Positions 8,876-18,016 of a DNA stretch of 64,000 nucleotides are shown here, piece after piece. Numbering within the stretch: position 1 is the stretch's first letter; every line of letters begins with the position of its first letter. The notes beneath the pieces are model-generated. The model searched no databases. It saw nothing but the letters and a program-made list of their open reading frames with translations, and had not been told where the DNA came from. A program made the position numbers and the translations under genes. This DNA is from Ohtaekwangia koreensis (GTDB lineage Bacteria > Bacteroidota > Bacteroidia > Cytophagales > Cyclobacteriaceae), in the NCBI RefSeq assembly GCF_900167975.1, contig NZ_FUZU01000001.1, forward strand, positions 2,501,321 through 2,565,320, given 5' to 3'.

Positions 8876-9358
8876 CTATTGCTCGATCAACCTTACCCAT
8901 TGATTGACTACTTTTTCCAATGTAGCTTTTTTAGCCAGTACATCTTCCATGCTAAAGAACTTAGCAAGGCGCCTGTCTTTGTAGTCACCTTCCAGTAAAC
9001 CGGTGTTGTCATCAATCATGGCACCGTTGTAGAATATAAATACGATCAGGATATAAGTTTGTGATCGCATATTAAAAGCGGCCATGTCTTCCTTATAGAA
9101 GAAACTCGGTGCATTCCATTTTATCCGTTCAGAAAGCTTACTGTTCGCATTCATGATGATACTTCTCAACGCTTCCAATTCCGGTTTCAACGGATGCTTG
9201 AGGTCTTTCAGAAAGACATTTACTTTCGGAGTATCATTGATGTCTTTGTTCGATACTTTGGTAGTCTTTGCAGCTACTTTTTTTGCTGTTTTCTTCGCAG
9301 GTTTCTGTATTGATTTTTTGACTGTTTTTGCTGCTTTACTTGCTGCTTTTTTTGCCAT
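8876..9358 (-). CDS. DUF1801-family protein with a histone-H1-like lysine tail
   Basis: 160 residues. Residues 1-36 are almost entirely Ala, Lys and Thr (AKKAASKAAKTVKKS, KKTAKKVAAKTTK), resembling bacterial histone-H1-like or AlgP tails. Residues ~40-158 match the DUF1801 (YdhG-like) fold: LKPELEALRSIIMNA, ERIKWNAPSFFYKEDMAAF, and a C-terminal helix. Biochemical function is unknown for the family. The tail could bind DNA or RNA; this is inference. No operon partner: the SDR gene lies 110 bases downstream and the VOC gene upstream has its own possible promoter. Confidence 0.8.
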   Translation of the reverse strand: MAKKAASKAAKTVKKSIQKPAKKTAKKVAAKTTKVSNKDINDTPKVNVFLKDLKHPLKPELEALRSIIMNANSKLSERIKWNAPSFFYKEDMAAFNMRSQTYILIVFIFYNGAMIDDNTGLLEGDYKDRRLAKFFSMEDVLAKKATLEKVVNQWVRLIEQ

Positions 9359-9442
9359 GTGGTTTGATAGAGAAGCTTGTGTATAATATATCTTTACCCA
9401 TTGGAGAATAAAGATATATCTGTTATCGATTATCGTATATAC

Positions 9443-9850
9443 CTAGTTTTGTGCAAGACTATTTGGATCCATGTACATGATTTCCCAATGGTGGCCATCC
9501 AGATCATAAAAGCTGCGTCCGTACATCCATCCCTGGTCTTGAGGATCATTGGGAGATGTAGCGCCAGCCTGGAGTGCTTTGTTTACGAGGTCATCTACTT
9601 TTTCACGCGTGTCTGCTGAAAGGGTTAAGATCGTTTCGGTACTGCGTGTGGCATCGACTACATCTTTCCTGGTAAATGTTTTGAAGAATTCCCTCACCAG
9701 CAACATGATGAATATATCTTCGCCAACCACCATGCACGTTGCATTCTGATCTGTGAATTGAGGATCGAAGGTGAAGCCAATTTTAGAAAAGAACTCAATG
9801 GTTTTATCGAGGTCTTTCACCGGGAGGTTTACGAAGATCTTGGTTGCCAT
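9443..9850 (-). CDS. VOC (glyoxalase/bleomycin-resistance fold) protein
   Basis: The ATG at 9850 gives 135 residues starting MATKIFVNLPVKDLDKTIEF, the usual beginning of a VOC domain. A 29-residue upstream extension in the same frame has no family match and overlaps a possible promoter. The two beta-alpha-beta-beta-beta repeats are seen (ATCMVVGEDIFIMLL in the first, GWMYGRSFYDLDGHHWEIMY in the second). Metal-ligand-type residues His and Glu occur in DGHHWEIMY. Members include lactoylglutathione lyases, dioxygenases and resistance proteins; this subgroup is usually of unknown function. Confidence 0.85.
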   Translation of the reverse strand: MATKIFVNLPVKDLDKTIEFFSKIGFTFDPQFTDQNATCMVVGEDIFIMLLVREFFKTFTRKDVVDATRSTETILTLSADTREKVDDLVNKALQAGATSPNDPQDQGWMYGRSFYDLDGHHWEIMYMDPNSLAQN

Positions 9851-9868
9851 GGAATAAGATTTAAAGTA

Positions 9869-9895
9869 CAAACATATAGTCAATAACGAAAACAA
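9869..9895 (-). promoter_or_regulatory. possible promoter of the VOC gene
   Basis: On the minus strand TATGTTTG (9876-9869) matches the Bacteroidota -7 consensus TAnnTTTG, with TTG (9895-9893) 16 bases upstream. This spacing is short compared with the usual 19-23, so it is tentative. It supports the ATG at 9850 as the start. Confidence 0.4.
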
Positions 9896-10262
9896 CGTTG
9901 CGCGAAATGCGACAATCAATAGGGCTGGTTGCGACAATTATCGGGTTGCATGCAGCGTCCGTTAATCGATGTGCTGTTGACTGTAGTTCAACGTCACTAT
10001 TAATGAACGAATTTTATTTCAGATTACTATATCCGTCTGTAAAATAGTAGAAGGTATTTAAGCCGTTGAAACATTTATATAGCAACAGCGATTGTTTGTA
10101 TACCGCTACTCTGTTTCAGGAATAGCAGAGTATATCGGCAGCAACACGTTGGGTTGCTGCTGATAGAAGCGATTATATAGTATAGTATTGAGCCCGTAGT
10201 CGAAGTTCATGATCATCAATCACGAGCACATCTTTGAATGGCAATCGTAGATGAGTTCTGAA
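9896..10262. other. intergenic region with two tandem hairpins
   Basis: No gene is supported. Two hairpins stand side by side: TACTCTG / CAGAGTA (10107-10132) and GCAGCAAC / GTTGCTGC (10138-10160). They lie downstream of the FtsX permease on its strand and could shape the 3' end of that transcript, although neither has a U-tract. A 23-codon open stretch in the minus frame just after the permease stop (10196-10262) has no detectable homology by eye. Confidence 0.5.
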
Positions 10263-12629
10263 CTATTCATTTCGCAGGGACTGTGCAGGGTTTCTTCTTC
10301 CTGCACGAAGCGCTTGTGTGCTCACAATGACCAGGGCGAATAGCAACGCTATTGCTCCCGAAGCAAGTAATACCCACAGCGGAACTTCGATCCTATAGCT
10401 ATAGCGTTCCAGGAATTCGTTCATCATCCACCATGCAAGAGGAGCCGCAATCAAAAAGGCAATGATCACCATGCGCGAAAAATCTTTCGAGATGAGTACA
10501 ACAATTCCACTCAGCGTTGCGCCGAGTACTTTACGAATCCCAATCTCCTTGGTACGTTGCTCTGCTGTAAAGGCAGCTAACCCAAACAAACCAAGACCTG
10601 TGATGAAGATTGCGAGGAAAGCAAATATATTGGACAGGTCACTGATCAAATTGATCTCTGTAAATTTTTTGGCAAATTCAGTATCGGCAAATGTATAGTC
10701 GAATGGATAGGCAGGATTATACTTAGTAGTAACCTTCTCGACTTCCTTTACAGATTCCGGTATAGTTTTGCTATCCGGTAAGCGAATCGTAATAAAGTTT
10801 GCTGATTCAGTACGGAGTACAGTGAACGATGGTTTTACTTCCTGAAAAAGACTTCCCATCAATACGTTTTCAGTTATACCGATAACTTCAAATTTGTCAC
10901 CCCATATATCGAGTTGTGTTCCAATTGGATCTTTTAATCCCATGACTTCAATGGCAGCCTGGTTTAAAATCACAGCAGCGGTATCACTTTTATGCTCTTC
11001 TGAAAAATCACGTCCTTCTGTAATTTTTGTTCCCATCGTTTTATTATAGTCGTAGTCTACCCGTAGCGTTGTGAACAGTACTTTTAAGTCTTCAGGTTTC
11101 CCGGGCCAGCCTACAAAGTTGTTGGAAAATATAGCGGTGACCGGACTTTGTGATTTGGTTACAGATGTAGCGATATTTCCGTTCAGCAATTCATTCTTAA
11201 CTGCCTTATAATTTTTCTCAAGATCAGCCGTGCAGTCTACCATCATTAATTTGTTCTGCTGGTAGCCAAGCTCACGATCTTTGATATGGCTTATCTGTTG
11301 TTGTATAATGAGTGTTGAAGAGATCAATATTATAGAGAAGCCAAACTGTAATGTCACTAAAATCTTTCTGGGGGTAACGCCCGTTTTTCCAACCGTGATT
11401 TTTCCTTTTAATACTGCTGCAGGTTGAAACGATGAAAGATAGAAAGCAGGATAACTTCCCGACAGCAAGCCGGTAAATAATACAAGTGATACAGATAAAA
11501 TCCAGAACAGGGGAGAAGTAAAGTCGAGTGTAAGCTTTTTCTGCACCAATGTATTATAGAATGGTAAAGCTATCTCTACCAAAACAATTGCCAGTAGTAA
11601 CGCGAACATAGACAACAGGACAGACTCACCTAAAAACTGCGCGACAATTTCTTTTCTCCTTGAACCAACACTTTTACGTATGCCTACTTCGCGTGCTCTG
11701 CGCTCCGAACGTGCCGTAGAGAGATTCATGAAGTTGATACAAGCAATGATCATAATGAACGCAGCAATTGCAGTGAAGCCGGTTACATAATCAATCAAAC
11801 CACCTTCCTCAATACCATTCTTAAAACTACTGTGAAGTCGCCAGCGACTCATCGGGTATAGAAACACTTCGCGCTTCATTTCATCTTCACCATTCTTGGT
11901 AAGTATATCGCTGATACTTTTATCAACATTTTCGGAAGGTGTACCCGGCGCAAGCTCAACAAATGTCTGGAATGAATATTCACCCCAGGTGTTCTCAGTC
12001 TCTTTTATCCATTCTGCATATTTCTTATTGTGATCCCATGGAATAAGACATTCAAATTCGAAACTCGAATTGCGGGGTATATCTTTTAATATACCAGTAA
12101 CCTTGAGATCAGCAAAGTTGCTAACATTCACGAGTTGATTGATCGGATCCTGATCGCCAAACAACGCCTTGGCTGCAGATTCGGTTAATACTATAGAGGT
12201 AGGGTCATCGAGTACAGTAGCGGCATCGCCTTTTATCAATTCAAACTGAAACATTTCCAGGAATGCCTTACCAACGAAGTGTCCTTGCTTCACGATACGG
12301 TTATCACCTACGCGCAGTAAATGTTCTCCACCCCAGTCTACAAGCACAGTATTCCTGACGTGCGTATCTGCATTTTTGATTCCTTCTGCCAACGGCTGCG
12401 GACCAGATGTCCAGGAACTGATTGTACCATCGAAGTGCGATTTAATCCACGCCTGGTATAGATTGTCATACTTCGGCTGAAAGCGATCGTAGGTTACTTC
12501 ATCGTATACCCATAGTAAAATCAGAATGGTACATGCAATGCCAATGGAAAGACCAGAGATATTGATGACGGAGTAAACAGAATTTCGAAGTAAGTTTCGT
12601 AAAGCGATTTTGAAATAATTCTTCAGCAT
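10263..12629 (-). CDS. MacB/FtsX-type ABC transporter permease
   Basis: The ATG at 12629 gives 788 residues beginning MLKNYFKIALRNLLRN, the standard opening of Bacteroidota FtsX permeases; 31 upstream in-frame residues were excluded. Order: cytoplasmic amphipathic helix, TM1 (about 19-41), large MacB-PCD periplasmic domain, three TM helices of the first FtsX domain (containing ARSERRAREVGIRKSVGSRR), a second periplasmic domain, and a second FtsX domain (EQRTKEIGIRKVLGATL) ending SLRNE. No ABC ATPase gene lies nearby, as is common for these proteins. The cargo is unknown; peptide or lipoprotein export or cell-envelope stress roles are known for relatives. Confidence 0.92.
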   Translation of the reverse strand: MLKNYFKIALRNLLRNSVYSVINISGLSIGIACTILILLWVYDEVTYDRFQPKYDNLYQAWIKSHFDGTISSWTSGPQPLAEGIKNADTHVRNTVLVDWGGEHLLRVGDNRIVKQGHFVGKAFLEMFQFELIKGDAATVLDDPTSIVLTESAAKALFGDQDPINQLVNVSNFADLKVTGILKDIPRNSSFEFECLIPWDHNKKYAEWIKETENTWGEYSFQTFVELAPGTPSENVDKSISDILTKNGEDEMKREVFLYPMSRWRLHSSFKNGIEEGGLIDYVTGFTAIAAFIMIIACINFMNLSTARSERRAREVGIRKSVGSRRKEIVAQFLGESVLLSMFALLLAIVLVEIALPFYNTLVQKKLTLDFTSPLFWILSVSLVLFTGLLSGSYPAFYLSSFQPAAVLKGKITVGKTGVTPRKILVTLQFGFSIILISSTLIIQQQISHIKDRELGYQQNKLMMVDCTADLEKNYKAVKNELLNGNIATSVTKSQSPVTAIFSNNFVGWPGKPEDLKVLFTTLRVDYDYNKTMGTKITEGRDFSEEHKSDTAAVILNQAAIEVMGLKDPIGTQLDIWGDKFEVIGITENVLMGSLFQEVKPSFTVLRTESANFITIRLPDSKTIPESVKEVEKVTTKYNPAYPFDYTFADTEFAKKFTEINLISDLSNIFAFLAIFITGLGLFGLAAFTAEQRTKEIGIRKVLGATLSGIVVLISKDFSRMVIIAFLIAAPLAWWMMNEFLERYSYRIEVPLWVLLASGAIALLFALVIVSTQALRAGRRNPAQSLRNE

Positions 12630-12817
12630 ATAAGGCGTTGATGTGATCTGATTTGAAATGCGTTTGTTCGTTACACATTGTGCAACGGCAACCACGATTT
12701 CAATATCAATGCCATATAGCAATTATGGCTTTAAAGCACAATTAGAAAGATTTGGTTATCAAAGGCCAGATCATTAGTGAACGCAGATGTCCGGATGCGG
12801 GCGATAATTAAAAGATG

Positions 12818-13597
12818 CTATTCAAATAATTCCTGTTCCTCTGTATAGTACGTTATCCGGGAATTCACCGTTTGTGAAATAATTTTTCCACCGGTAGGGC
12901 TATGCGTTTTCTTTGAATTGTGGATGTCCAGGAAATCTCTGATTTCACCACTGATGATGTCGGGATCTTTTTTGAGAATCTGTTTCTCCGCATTTTTCAA
13001 AACAGACTTAATAGACTTTGCTAATCGCTTGATCGCGTTGTCCGGAATTTTGTTGCTGACAGACATGGGAGATATTTTTGCGTCCCACAAAATTTCGTCA
13101 GCGTATGCATTTCCTATACCTTTTATATTGTGCTGATCGAGCAATACATTTTTAATGATCGCTTTTTTCTTACTCAGAATTCCTTTTAAAAAATCAGCGT
13201 CAACTTCAGGTGACATGGCATCCGGGACATCGCTCGGTTCAGGATTAAGCGTGATGGTTGCTGCTTTCTGAAAGTCAGTTAATACCAGCTTAATATCTTC
13301 ATCGAACAGAATTTCGAGGATGCTATGTTTGGGTTCTTCTTCATGTTCAACCAAATATAGCTTGCCTCGCAGCATCAGGTGCAACCGGAGAATATCATCA
13401 TTCTTGAATTTGAAATAAAGCTCTTTACCGTCACGGTATACTTCCGCCAGTGCCTGCTTGTCCAGTGCTTTTTTGAGTTTCGCCTCGGGAGCGTTTGATT
13501 TTTTGGCAAACAAAAGATTTACATCCTTCACTTTTTTATTGTGCAGCTTCTTCTGAAGATTTATACTGAATGCTTGGAGGTCTGGTAATTCTGGCAT
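12818..13597 (-). CDS. Fpg/Nei-family DNA glycosylase lacking the zinc finger
   Basis: 259 residues starting MPELPDLQ: Pro2 (the N-terminal catalytic proline after Met removal) and Glu3 are present. Lys58 in RDGKELYF matches the Fpg catalytic lysine region. The helix-two-turn-helix is seen in NIKGIGNAYADEILW. The C-terminal segment (GGKIISQTVNSRITYYTEEQ) aligns with the Fpg zinc finger and keeps the Arg that contacts the flipped base region, but all four Cys are absent; indeed the whole protein has no Cys. This suggests a zincless finger as in plant and NEIL1-type relatives. Expected role: base-excision repair of oxidised bases. Confidence 0.85.
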   Translation of the reverse strand: MPELPDLQAFSINLQKKLHNKKVKDVNLLFAKKSNAPEAKLKKALDKQALAEVYRDGKELYFKFKNDDILRLHLMLRGKLYLVEHEEEPKHSILEILFDEDIKLVLTDFQKAATITLNPEPSDVPDAMSPEVDADFLKGILSKKKAIIKNVLLDQHNIKGIGNAYADEILWDAKISPMSVSNKIPDNAIKRLAKSIKSVLKNAEKQILKKDPDIISGEIRDFLDIHNSKKTHSPTGGKIISQTVNSRITYYTEEQELFE

Positions 13598-13829
13598 ACT
13601 CGGTTTATCAAATGATCTCTATAAATGTATTCCTGCCCATGGCGTTGGGCGAAAGTACTAGCAAGTGTGGTGACATGCAAGATGCCGCGACAGCATTTAA
13701 TACACAGATATTCGTCCCATTTACCAGTTATTTGCCCCAGCCCTATAGCTATAGTGACCTTTCAGTTTACCCCTTGCGAAACCTTTTTTACTTTTACCAC
13801 GTGAAGGCAACGATTTACCCCAATCCGCT

Positions 13830-14762
13830 ATGAAAGCATTTATTTCACAAACCACACCAGGTTTTACTTTTCGTGTCTGGGCACACTTTGTTGAAACATT
13901 AAAATCACCATTCCCTTATTACCTCAACGATGATCGTAAGAATACTCTAATCCCCGCAGGCATGAGTATTTTCCTGGTGGTCTTTATGTTGGTGTTTCAG
14001 CCGTATAACCCGCAGAAAGTTATTCTGATAGGCAGCGTTACCTTCATTGTCCTGTTTGCAAACATTGTTCTTTTGCCTCGATTATTTCCGGCACTCTTTG
14101 AGGTATCCAACTGGACGGTGGGTAAATATATTCTGTTTACGCTTTGGCAACTTTTCGTTGATGGTATAGCCACAGCTATTGCCTTGCACGTCTTTAATTT
14201 TCATCCCGAGGTCACGCTAATAGAAAAGATGTATAAGGTTTATTCGGGTGTTTTCACCAATGGAATTATTCCCATTGCCCTTGCAACACTGGTTTTGCGG
14301 AATCAAATGCTGCAGGAAAACCTTCGCAGTGCTGTCATGGCCAATCGTGAACTTGAAAGAATCCGGTTGTTAAAGGAAGATCCAACACATACGAAATCAA
14401 ATATAGTCACCATTTATTCCGATACGCGGGAAACCCTCAGTCTGCCGCTCTCCGAACTTTTGTATGTGGAAGCAAGTGATAATTACTCTACAATATATTG
14501 GAAGAATGGTGAGGGTGTAGAAAAAAAGATGCTACGGATCAACCTTAAAAACATGGAAAGTCAGCTCGATAATTATTTTGCCATTCGTTGTCACCGGTCT
14601 TTTATTGTTAACATCAATGCTATAGATCACGTTACGGGTAATGCCAACGGCTATAAGCTGGGAATCAAGGATACCAATTTCTCGGTACCGGTATCGCGCG
14701 CAAAAGGAAAAGAAGTCATTGAAAAAATTGGCCAGCTCCGAAATGTATTTGAATTGAACTAG
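13830..14762 (+). CDS. membrane-anchored LytTR DNA-binding regulator
   Basis: 310 residues. After a short N-terminal cytoplasmic part there are about four hydrophobic helices (roughly 45-65, 72-92, 104-125, 145-160). A short coiled segment (ENLRSAVMANRELERIRLL) leads to a C-terminal LytTR domain (about 200-305; LLYVEASDNYSTIYWKNGEG, FAIRCHRSFIVNINAIDHV). There is no receiver domain and no kinase neighbour, so it must sense its signal directly through the membrane part or by an unknown partner. It is followed on the same strand by a TonB-dependent receptor, a possible target gene. Confidence 0.9.
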   Translation: MKAFISQTTPGFTFRVWAHFVETLKSPFPYYLNDDRKNTLIPAGMSIFLVVFMLVFQPYNPQKVILIGSVTFIVLFANIVLLPRLFPALFEVSNWTVGKYILFTLWQLFVDGIATAIALHVFNFHPEVTLIEKMYKVYSGVFTNGIIPIALATLVLRNQMLQENLRSAVMANRELERIRLLKEDPTHTKSNIVTIYSDTRETLSLPLSELLYVEASDNYSTIYWKNGEGVEKKMLRINLKNMESQLDNYFAIRCHRSFIVNINAIDHVTGNANGYKLGIKDTNFSVPVSRAKGKEVIEKIGQLRNVFELN

Positions 14763-14785
14763 TCATTCACCTCAAATTATAGTTA

Positions 14786-14817
14786 TTGATAACACGGGCT
14801 TGTTTCTCGTACCTTAG
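14786..14817 (+). promoter_or_regulatory. possible promoter for the TonB receptor unit
   Basis: TTG (14786-14788), 21-base spacer, then TACCTTAG (14810-14817), one mismatch from TAnnTTTG. It lies about 85 bases before the 32-codon leader frame and 190 before the receptor gene. Confidence 0.45.
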
Positions 14818-14901
14818 CATATTCCACTCACTACATTCCGGTATATCTATACCTCTGTGCAAGCTTCATTCCCGTTAGGGAAGCAAACAAACTAAACACT
14901 T

Positions 14902-15000
14902 ATGAATGCAATGCTCATCCACCTGGCAGGTATAATCCTGCCAAAAACTTCTTTGCGCAGTGAGAATTTTTTCATCATCATGTTCACGATATCCTTATAG
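14902..15000 (+). CDS. possible 32-residue leader ORF
   Basis: ATG to TAG encodes 32 residues, starting MNAMLIHLAGIILPK and ending in a hydrophobic stretch (NFFIIMFTISL). The stop is only five bases before the TonB receptor ATG, so coupling or a leader role is possible. A GGCAGG / CCTGCC hairpin with TATAAT loop lies inside it. No homology can be judged, and it may simply be a chance frame. Confidence 0.3.
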   Translation: MNAMLIHLAGIILPKTSLRSENFFIIMFTISL

Positions 15001-15005
15001 TACTT

Positions 15006-17414
15006 ATGAGAATACACGCATCCCTTCGATTGTTGACAAGCATGGTTATGCTTCTTACATGCGCACTGTCCGAGCTCGCTGCGCAGTCCACACAAACTAT
15101 ACGCGGGAAAGTTGTTGATGGTGTGAGTAACACCGCGCTTATCGGCGTAAGCCTTCTCATTGTAAGCTCCGATGATAAAGTATATGGAAGTACAACCGAT
15201 TCAGAAGGAAGATTTCGTATTGACAACGTTCCCGTAGGCAGGCATACGATCAGAGTTACCTATATAGGATACGAAGAGCAGACCATTGCAAATGTTATCG
15301 TTACCGCAGGAAAGGAAGTTGTACTGACCTTTAGCCTTACGGAAAGTGTAAATCAATTGAATGAGGTCGTTATCATGGACAATGTCAAGAATGATAAAAC
15401 CGCTACCAACAATGATATAGCAGTTGTAAGCGCTCGTTCGTTTAATGTAGACGACACGAAGCGATATGCGGGGGCTATAGGAGATCCTTCGCGGATGGCC
15501 GCTAATTTTGCAGGCGTTGTGGGAGGAAATGATTCACGTAATGACATCGTTGTGCGGGGGAATTCACCTACCGGGATGTTGTGGCAGCTTGAAGGATTGA
15601 ATATTCCGAATCCAAATCACTTCGGTGCCCTTGTGAGCACAGGAGGTCCCGTAAGTATATTAAATAATAACAACCTCGATAAATCAGATTTCATGACCAG
15701 TGCCTTTCCGTCACAGTATGGAAATGCAACAGCCGGGGTATTCGACCTTCGGCTGCGCGATGGCAATAATGAAAAACGGGAACTCTTAGGACAAGTAGGG
15801 TTCAATGGATTTGAATTCGGTGCGGAAGGTCCATTCTCAAAAAAATCGGGAGCTTCATATATAGCAAACTATAGATACTCTACCCTGGGATTATTTCAGA
15901 CACTCGGTATAGAATTCGGAACCGGGTCCAACACACCTTCCTACCAGGACTTGAATTTCAAAGTAAGCTTGCCAACTTCCAACGGAGGGAAGTGGACTAT
16001 ATTTGGTATTGGCGGGATGAGCTCGGTTGATCTTCTTGGAAGTGAAGCTGATCTTGATAAAAATGACAATCTGTATGGTACTGAAAATCGTGATTCCTAT
16101 ACGCAATACAGAACTGGTGTGGCGGGCGTGAGTTATGAAAAGAGTATAGCCAATACGTATCTACGTTTTACGGCAGGGGCAAGTGCTACCAGTGAAAGCT
16201 TTGATTCAGATTCACTCGTGCGCAACAATGAAAGCGAAGTGATCGCCCGACACCTTCGTGCAGAAGGCGATATGAATACACAGAAGTATTCTTTTAATTT
16301 TTATACGCGCACTAAATTCAACGCGCGCAATAGTGTTACCTCCGGCTTTTATATTGATGCTACACAATTCGACCTTTTCAATCGGGATGTATATGCCAAC
16401 CTAAACAGTGACACCGTTCGGTTAGATGTGAAGGATGAGGCTACACGATATCAATTTTTTAGTAGTTGGAAACACCGGTTCAGCCAACAGCTTGTTCTGA
16501 ATGCTGGTGCACATGTACAATATTATAGCTTGAATGAGCAATGGGCGCTGGAGCCGCGGGTTAGTCTCCAGTATATAATCAACACGAATCAATCCCTAAG
16601 TGTAGGATATGGAATTCATAACCAGGCCCAGAATATCACAACAAGTTTTATACAGACGAAGACATCAACCGGCGAACTTTTGCTGACAAATAAAAACCTC
16701 GACTTCACCACCAGTCAGCATTATGTACTCACATATGATTGGAATATATCTGAGAATCTACGATTGAAGGCAGAGGGATATTACCAGACATTATCGAATG
16801 TACCCGTTGAAAGAGAGCGCTCATCTTTTTCTGCGCTTAACACTGGTGTAAGTTTTGCTATAGAAGATGAAGATAGTCTTGTAAACAAAGGCTCGGGCCG
16901 TAACTATGGTATAGAGTTGACGCTTGAACGCTTCTTCAGCAAAGGATATTATTTTTTAATCACGACATCTTTGTTTGATTCAAAGTATAAAGGCAGTGAT
17001 GGTATCAGCAGAAATACTGCATTCAACACACAGTATGTATTGAATGCGCTGGCAGGCAAGGAGTGGCGTATTGGTAAGGCCCGAAATTTCTTTTCTGTTA
17101 ACCTGAAACTTACCACCATAGGAGGGAAGCGGCTCACACCGATTGATATCGCGAATTCTCAGCTATATGGAAGGACTATATATAAAGAAAGCGAAGCATT
17201 CAGTGAAAGGCAAGATCCGTACTTCCGGGCTGACCTTCGTTTTTCATATCGCAAAGAATATAAACGCAGTACACTTGAAGTTGCCCTCGACTTGCAAAAC
17301 CTGACCAACAACGAAAACATTTTTATGCAATCGTATAATGCACGTACGAACTCGGTGGTAACGCAATACCAGCAATCATTCTTTCCGGTTCCGTATGTTC
17401 GGTTTACATTTTGA
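15006..17414 (+). CDS. TonB-dependent receptor with carboxypeptidase-regulatory-like N-domain
   Basis: An 802-residue outer-membrane protein. Signal peptide (MRIHASLRLLTSMVMLLTCA... ending near AAQS), then a CarboxypepD_reg-like domain (about 30-115; GKVVDGVSNTALIGVSLLI, GYEEQTIANVIV), a plug domain (NDIVVRGNSPTGMLWQLEGL) and a beta-barrel ending YVRFTF, a typical C-terminal aromatic strand. There is no SusD-like partner, so it is not a classical Sus pair. It follows a membrane LytTR regulator. The ligand is unknown. Confidence 0.92.
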   Translation: MRIHASLRLLTSMVMLLTCALSELAAQSTQTIRGKVVDGVSNTALIGVSLLIVSSDDKVYGSTTDSEGRFRIDNVPVGRHTIRVTYIGYEEQTIANVIVTAGKEVVLTFSLTESVNQLNEVVIMDNVKNDKTATNNDIAVVSARSFNVDDTKRYAGAIGDPSRMAANFAGVVGGNDSRNDIVVRGNSPTGMLWQLEGLNIPNPNHFGALVSTGGPVSILNNNNLDKSDFMTSAFPSQYGNATAGVFDLRLRDGNNEKRELLGQVGFNGFEFGAEGPFSKKSGASYIANYRYSTLGLFQTLGIEFGTGSNTPSYQDLNFKVSLPTSNGGKWTIFGIGGMSSVDLLGSEADLDKNDNLYGTENRDSYTQYRTGVAGVSYEKSIANTYLRFTAGASATSESFDSDSLVRNNESEVIARHLRAEGDMNTQKYSFNFYTRTKFNARNSVTSGFYIDATQFDLFNRDVYANLNSDTVRLDVKDEATRYQFFSSWKHRFSQQLVLNAGAHVQYYSLNEQWALEPRVSLQYIINTNQSLSVGYGIHNQAQNITTSFIQTKTSTGELLLTNKNLDFTTSQHYVLTYDWNISENLRLKAEGYYQTLSNVPVERERSSFSALNTGVSFAIEDEDSLVNKGSGRNYGIELTLERFFSKGYYFLITTSLFDSKYKGSDGISRNTAFNTQYVLNALAGKEWRIGKARNFFSVNLKLTTIGGKRLTPIDIANSQLYGRTIYKESEAFSERQDPYFRADLRFSYRKEYKRSTLEVALDLQNLTNNENIFMQSYNARTNSVVTQYQQSFFPVPYVRFTF

Positions 17415-17431
17415 TACAGTATAGGGGTATG

Positions 17432-17474
17432 CCGGCTACGAACAGGATGAGGTATAGATTGGTGCAGTAGCCGG
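17432..17474. repeat. inverted repeat between converging genes
   Basis: CCGGCTAC (17432-17439) and GTAGCCGG (17467-17474) pair perfectly across a 27-base loop, between the TonB receptor and the converging YfiR gene. There is no T-run, so a terminator role is uncertain. Confidence 0.4.
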
Positions 17475-17494
17475 TAAGTATGTTAACCAGAATT

Positions 17495-18016
17495 TTACAA
17501 AACCTCGTGTGCGAGCGTAACAATCTGCATCGCGGTCTTCAGGTTTCTCTTCTGTAGATCTTTGCCATTCATGTCGTATCGGAGCCTGTTATCGACCATA
17601 GTAAAGCTGATGCCCGCACCTCCCTGGTGAAGCAGCTGACGTTCGGTAATGATTAATATTGGTTTGCCATCGGTTGCTTTTACCAGCTCTGGTAACAGAT
17701 CACTTTTTTCATCGGCAAGGTATATGATACAAGCATCAGCCACGTTAGACACATCACTTACTTTGATAATGCGTGCTACAACGCCTCCGAAAGATTTGCC
17801 TTCCATGCTTTTTTGTAATTCATCGAAGGCAGGTGTTTCACCGAGTACCATCACTTTGAAATCACCGGTAAAATTTGGCCACGAACTATACTTGGCAAAA
17901 CTCTGCACAAACAACGCATACGACCGATGAATGGTGATCTGCGAAGATGCAGTGAGTTGTGTGAATAGTACAAGTGAGACTACTAGTATACACCTGAAAA
18001 CCATTTTAGGTAACAT
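17495..18016 (-). CDS. YfiR-family (DUF4154) periplasmic protein
   Basis: 173 residues with a signal peptide (LVVSLVLFTQLTASSQ). The YfiR pattern is clear: SFAKYSSWPNF near the mature start, VMVLGETPAFDELQ, a central ADACIIYLADEKSD strand, ILIITERQLLHQGGAGISFT, then VDNRLRYDMN and a C-terminal helix (NLKTAMQIVTLAHEVL). In Pseudomonas YfiR represses the diguanylate cyclase YfiN; no cyclase is seen here. It converges on a TonB receptor, and two further YfiR genes in this window also sit beside TonB receptors. An alternative ATG is at 18004. Confidence 0.85.
   Translation of the reverse strand: MLPKMVFRCILVVSLVLFTQLTASSQITIHRSYALFVQSFAKYSSWPNFTGDFKVMVLGETPAFDELQKSMEGKSFGGVVARIIKVSDVSNVADACIIYLADEKSDLLPELVKATDGKPILIITERQLLHQGGAGISFTMVDNRLRYDMNGKDLQKRNLKTAMQIVTLAHEVL

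Noticed and set aside
10196..10262. Short open frame directly after the FtsX permease stop
   Set aside because: About 23 codons with no start codon and no recognisable motif; could be read-through sequence but cannot be supported.
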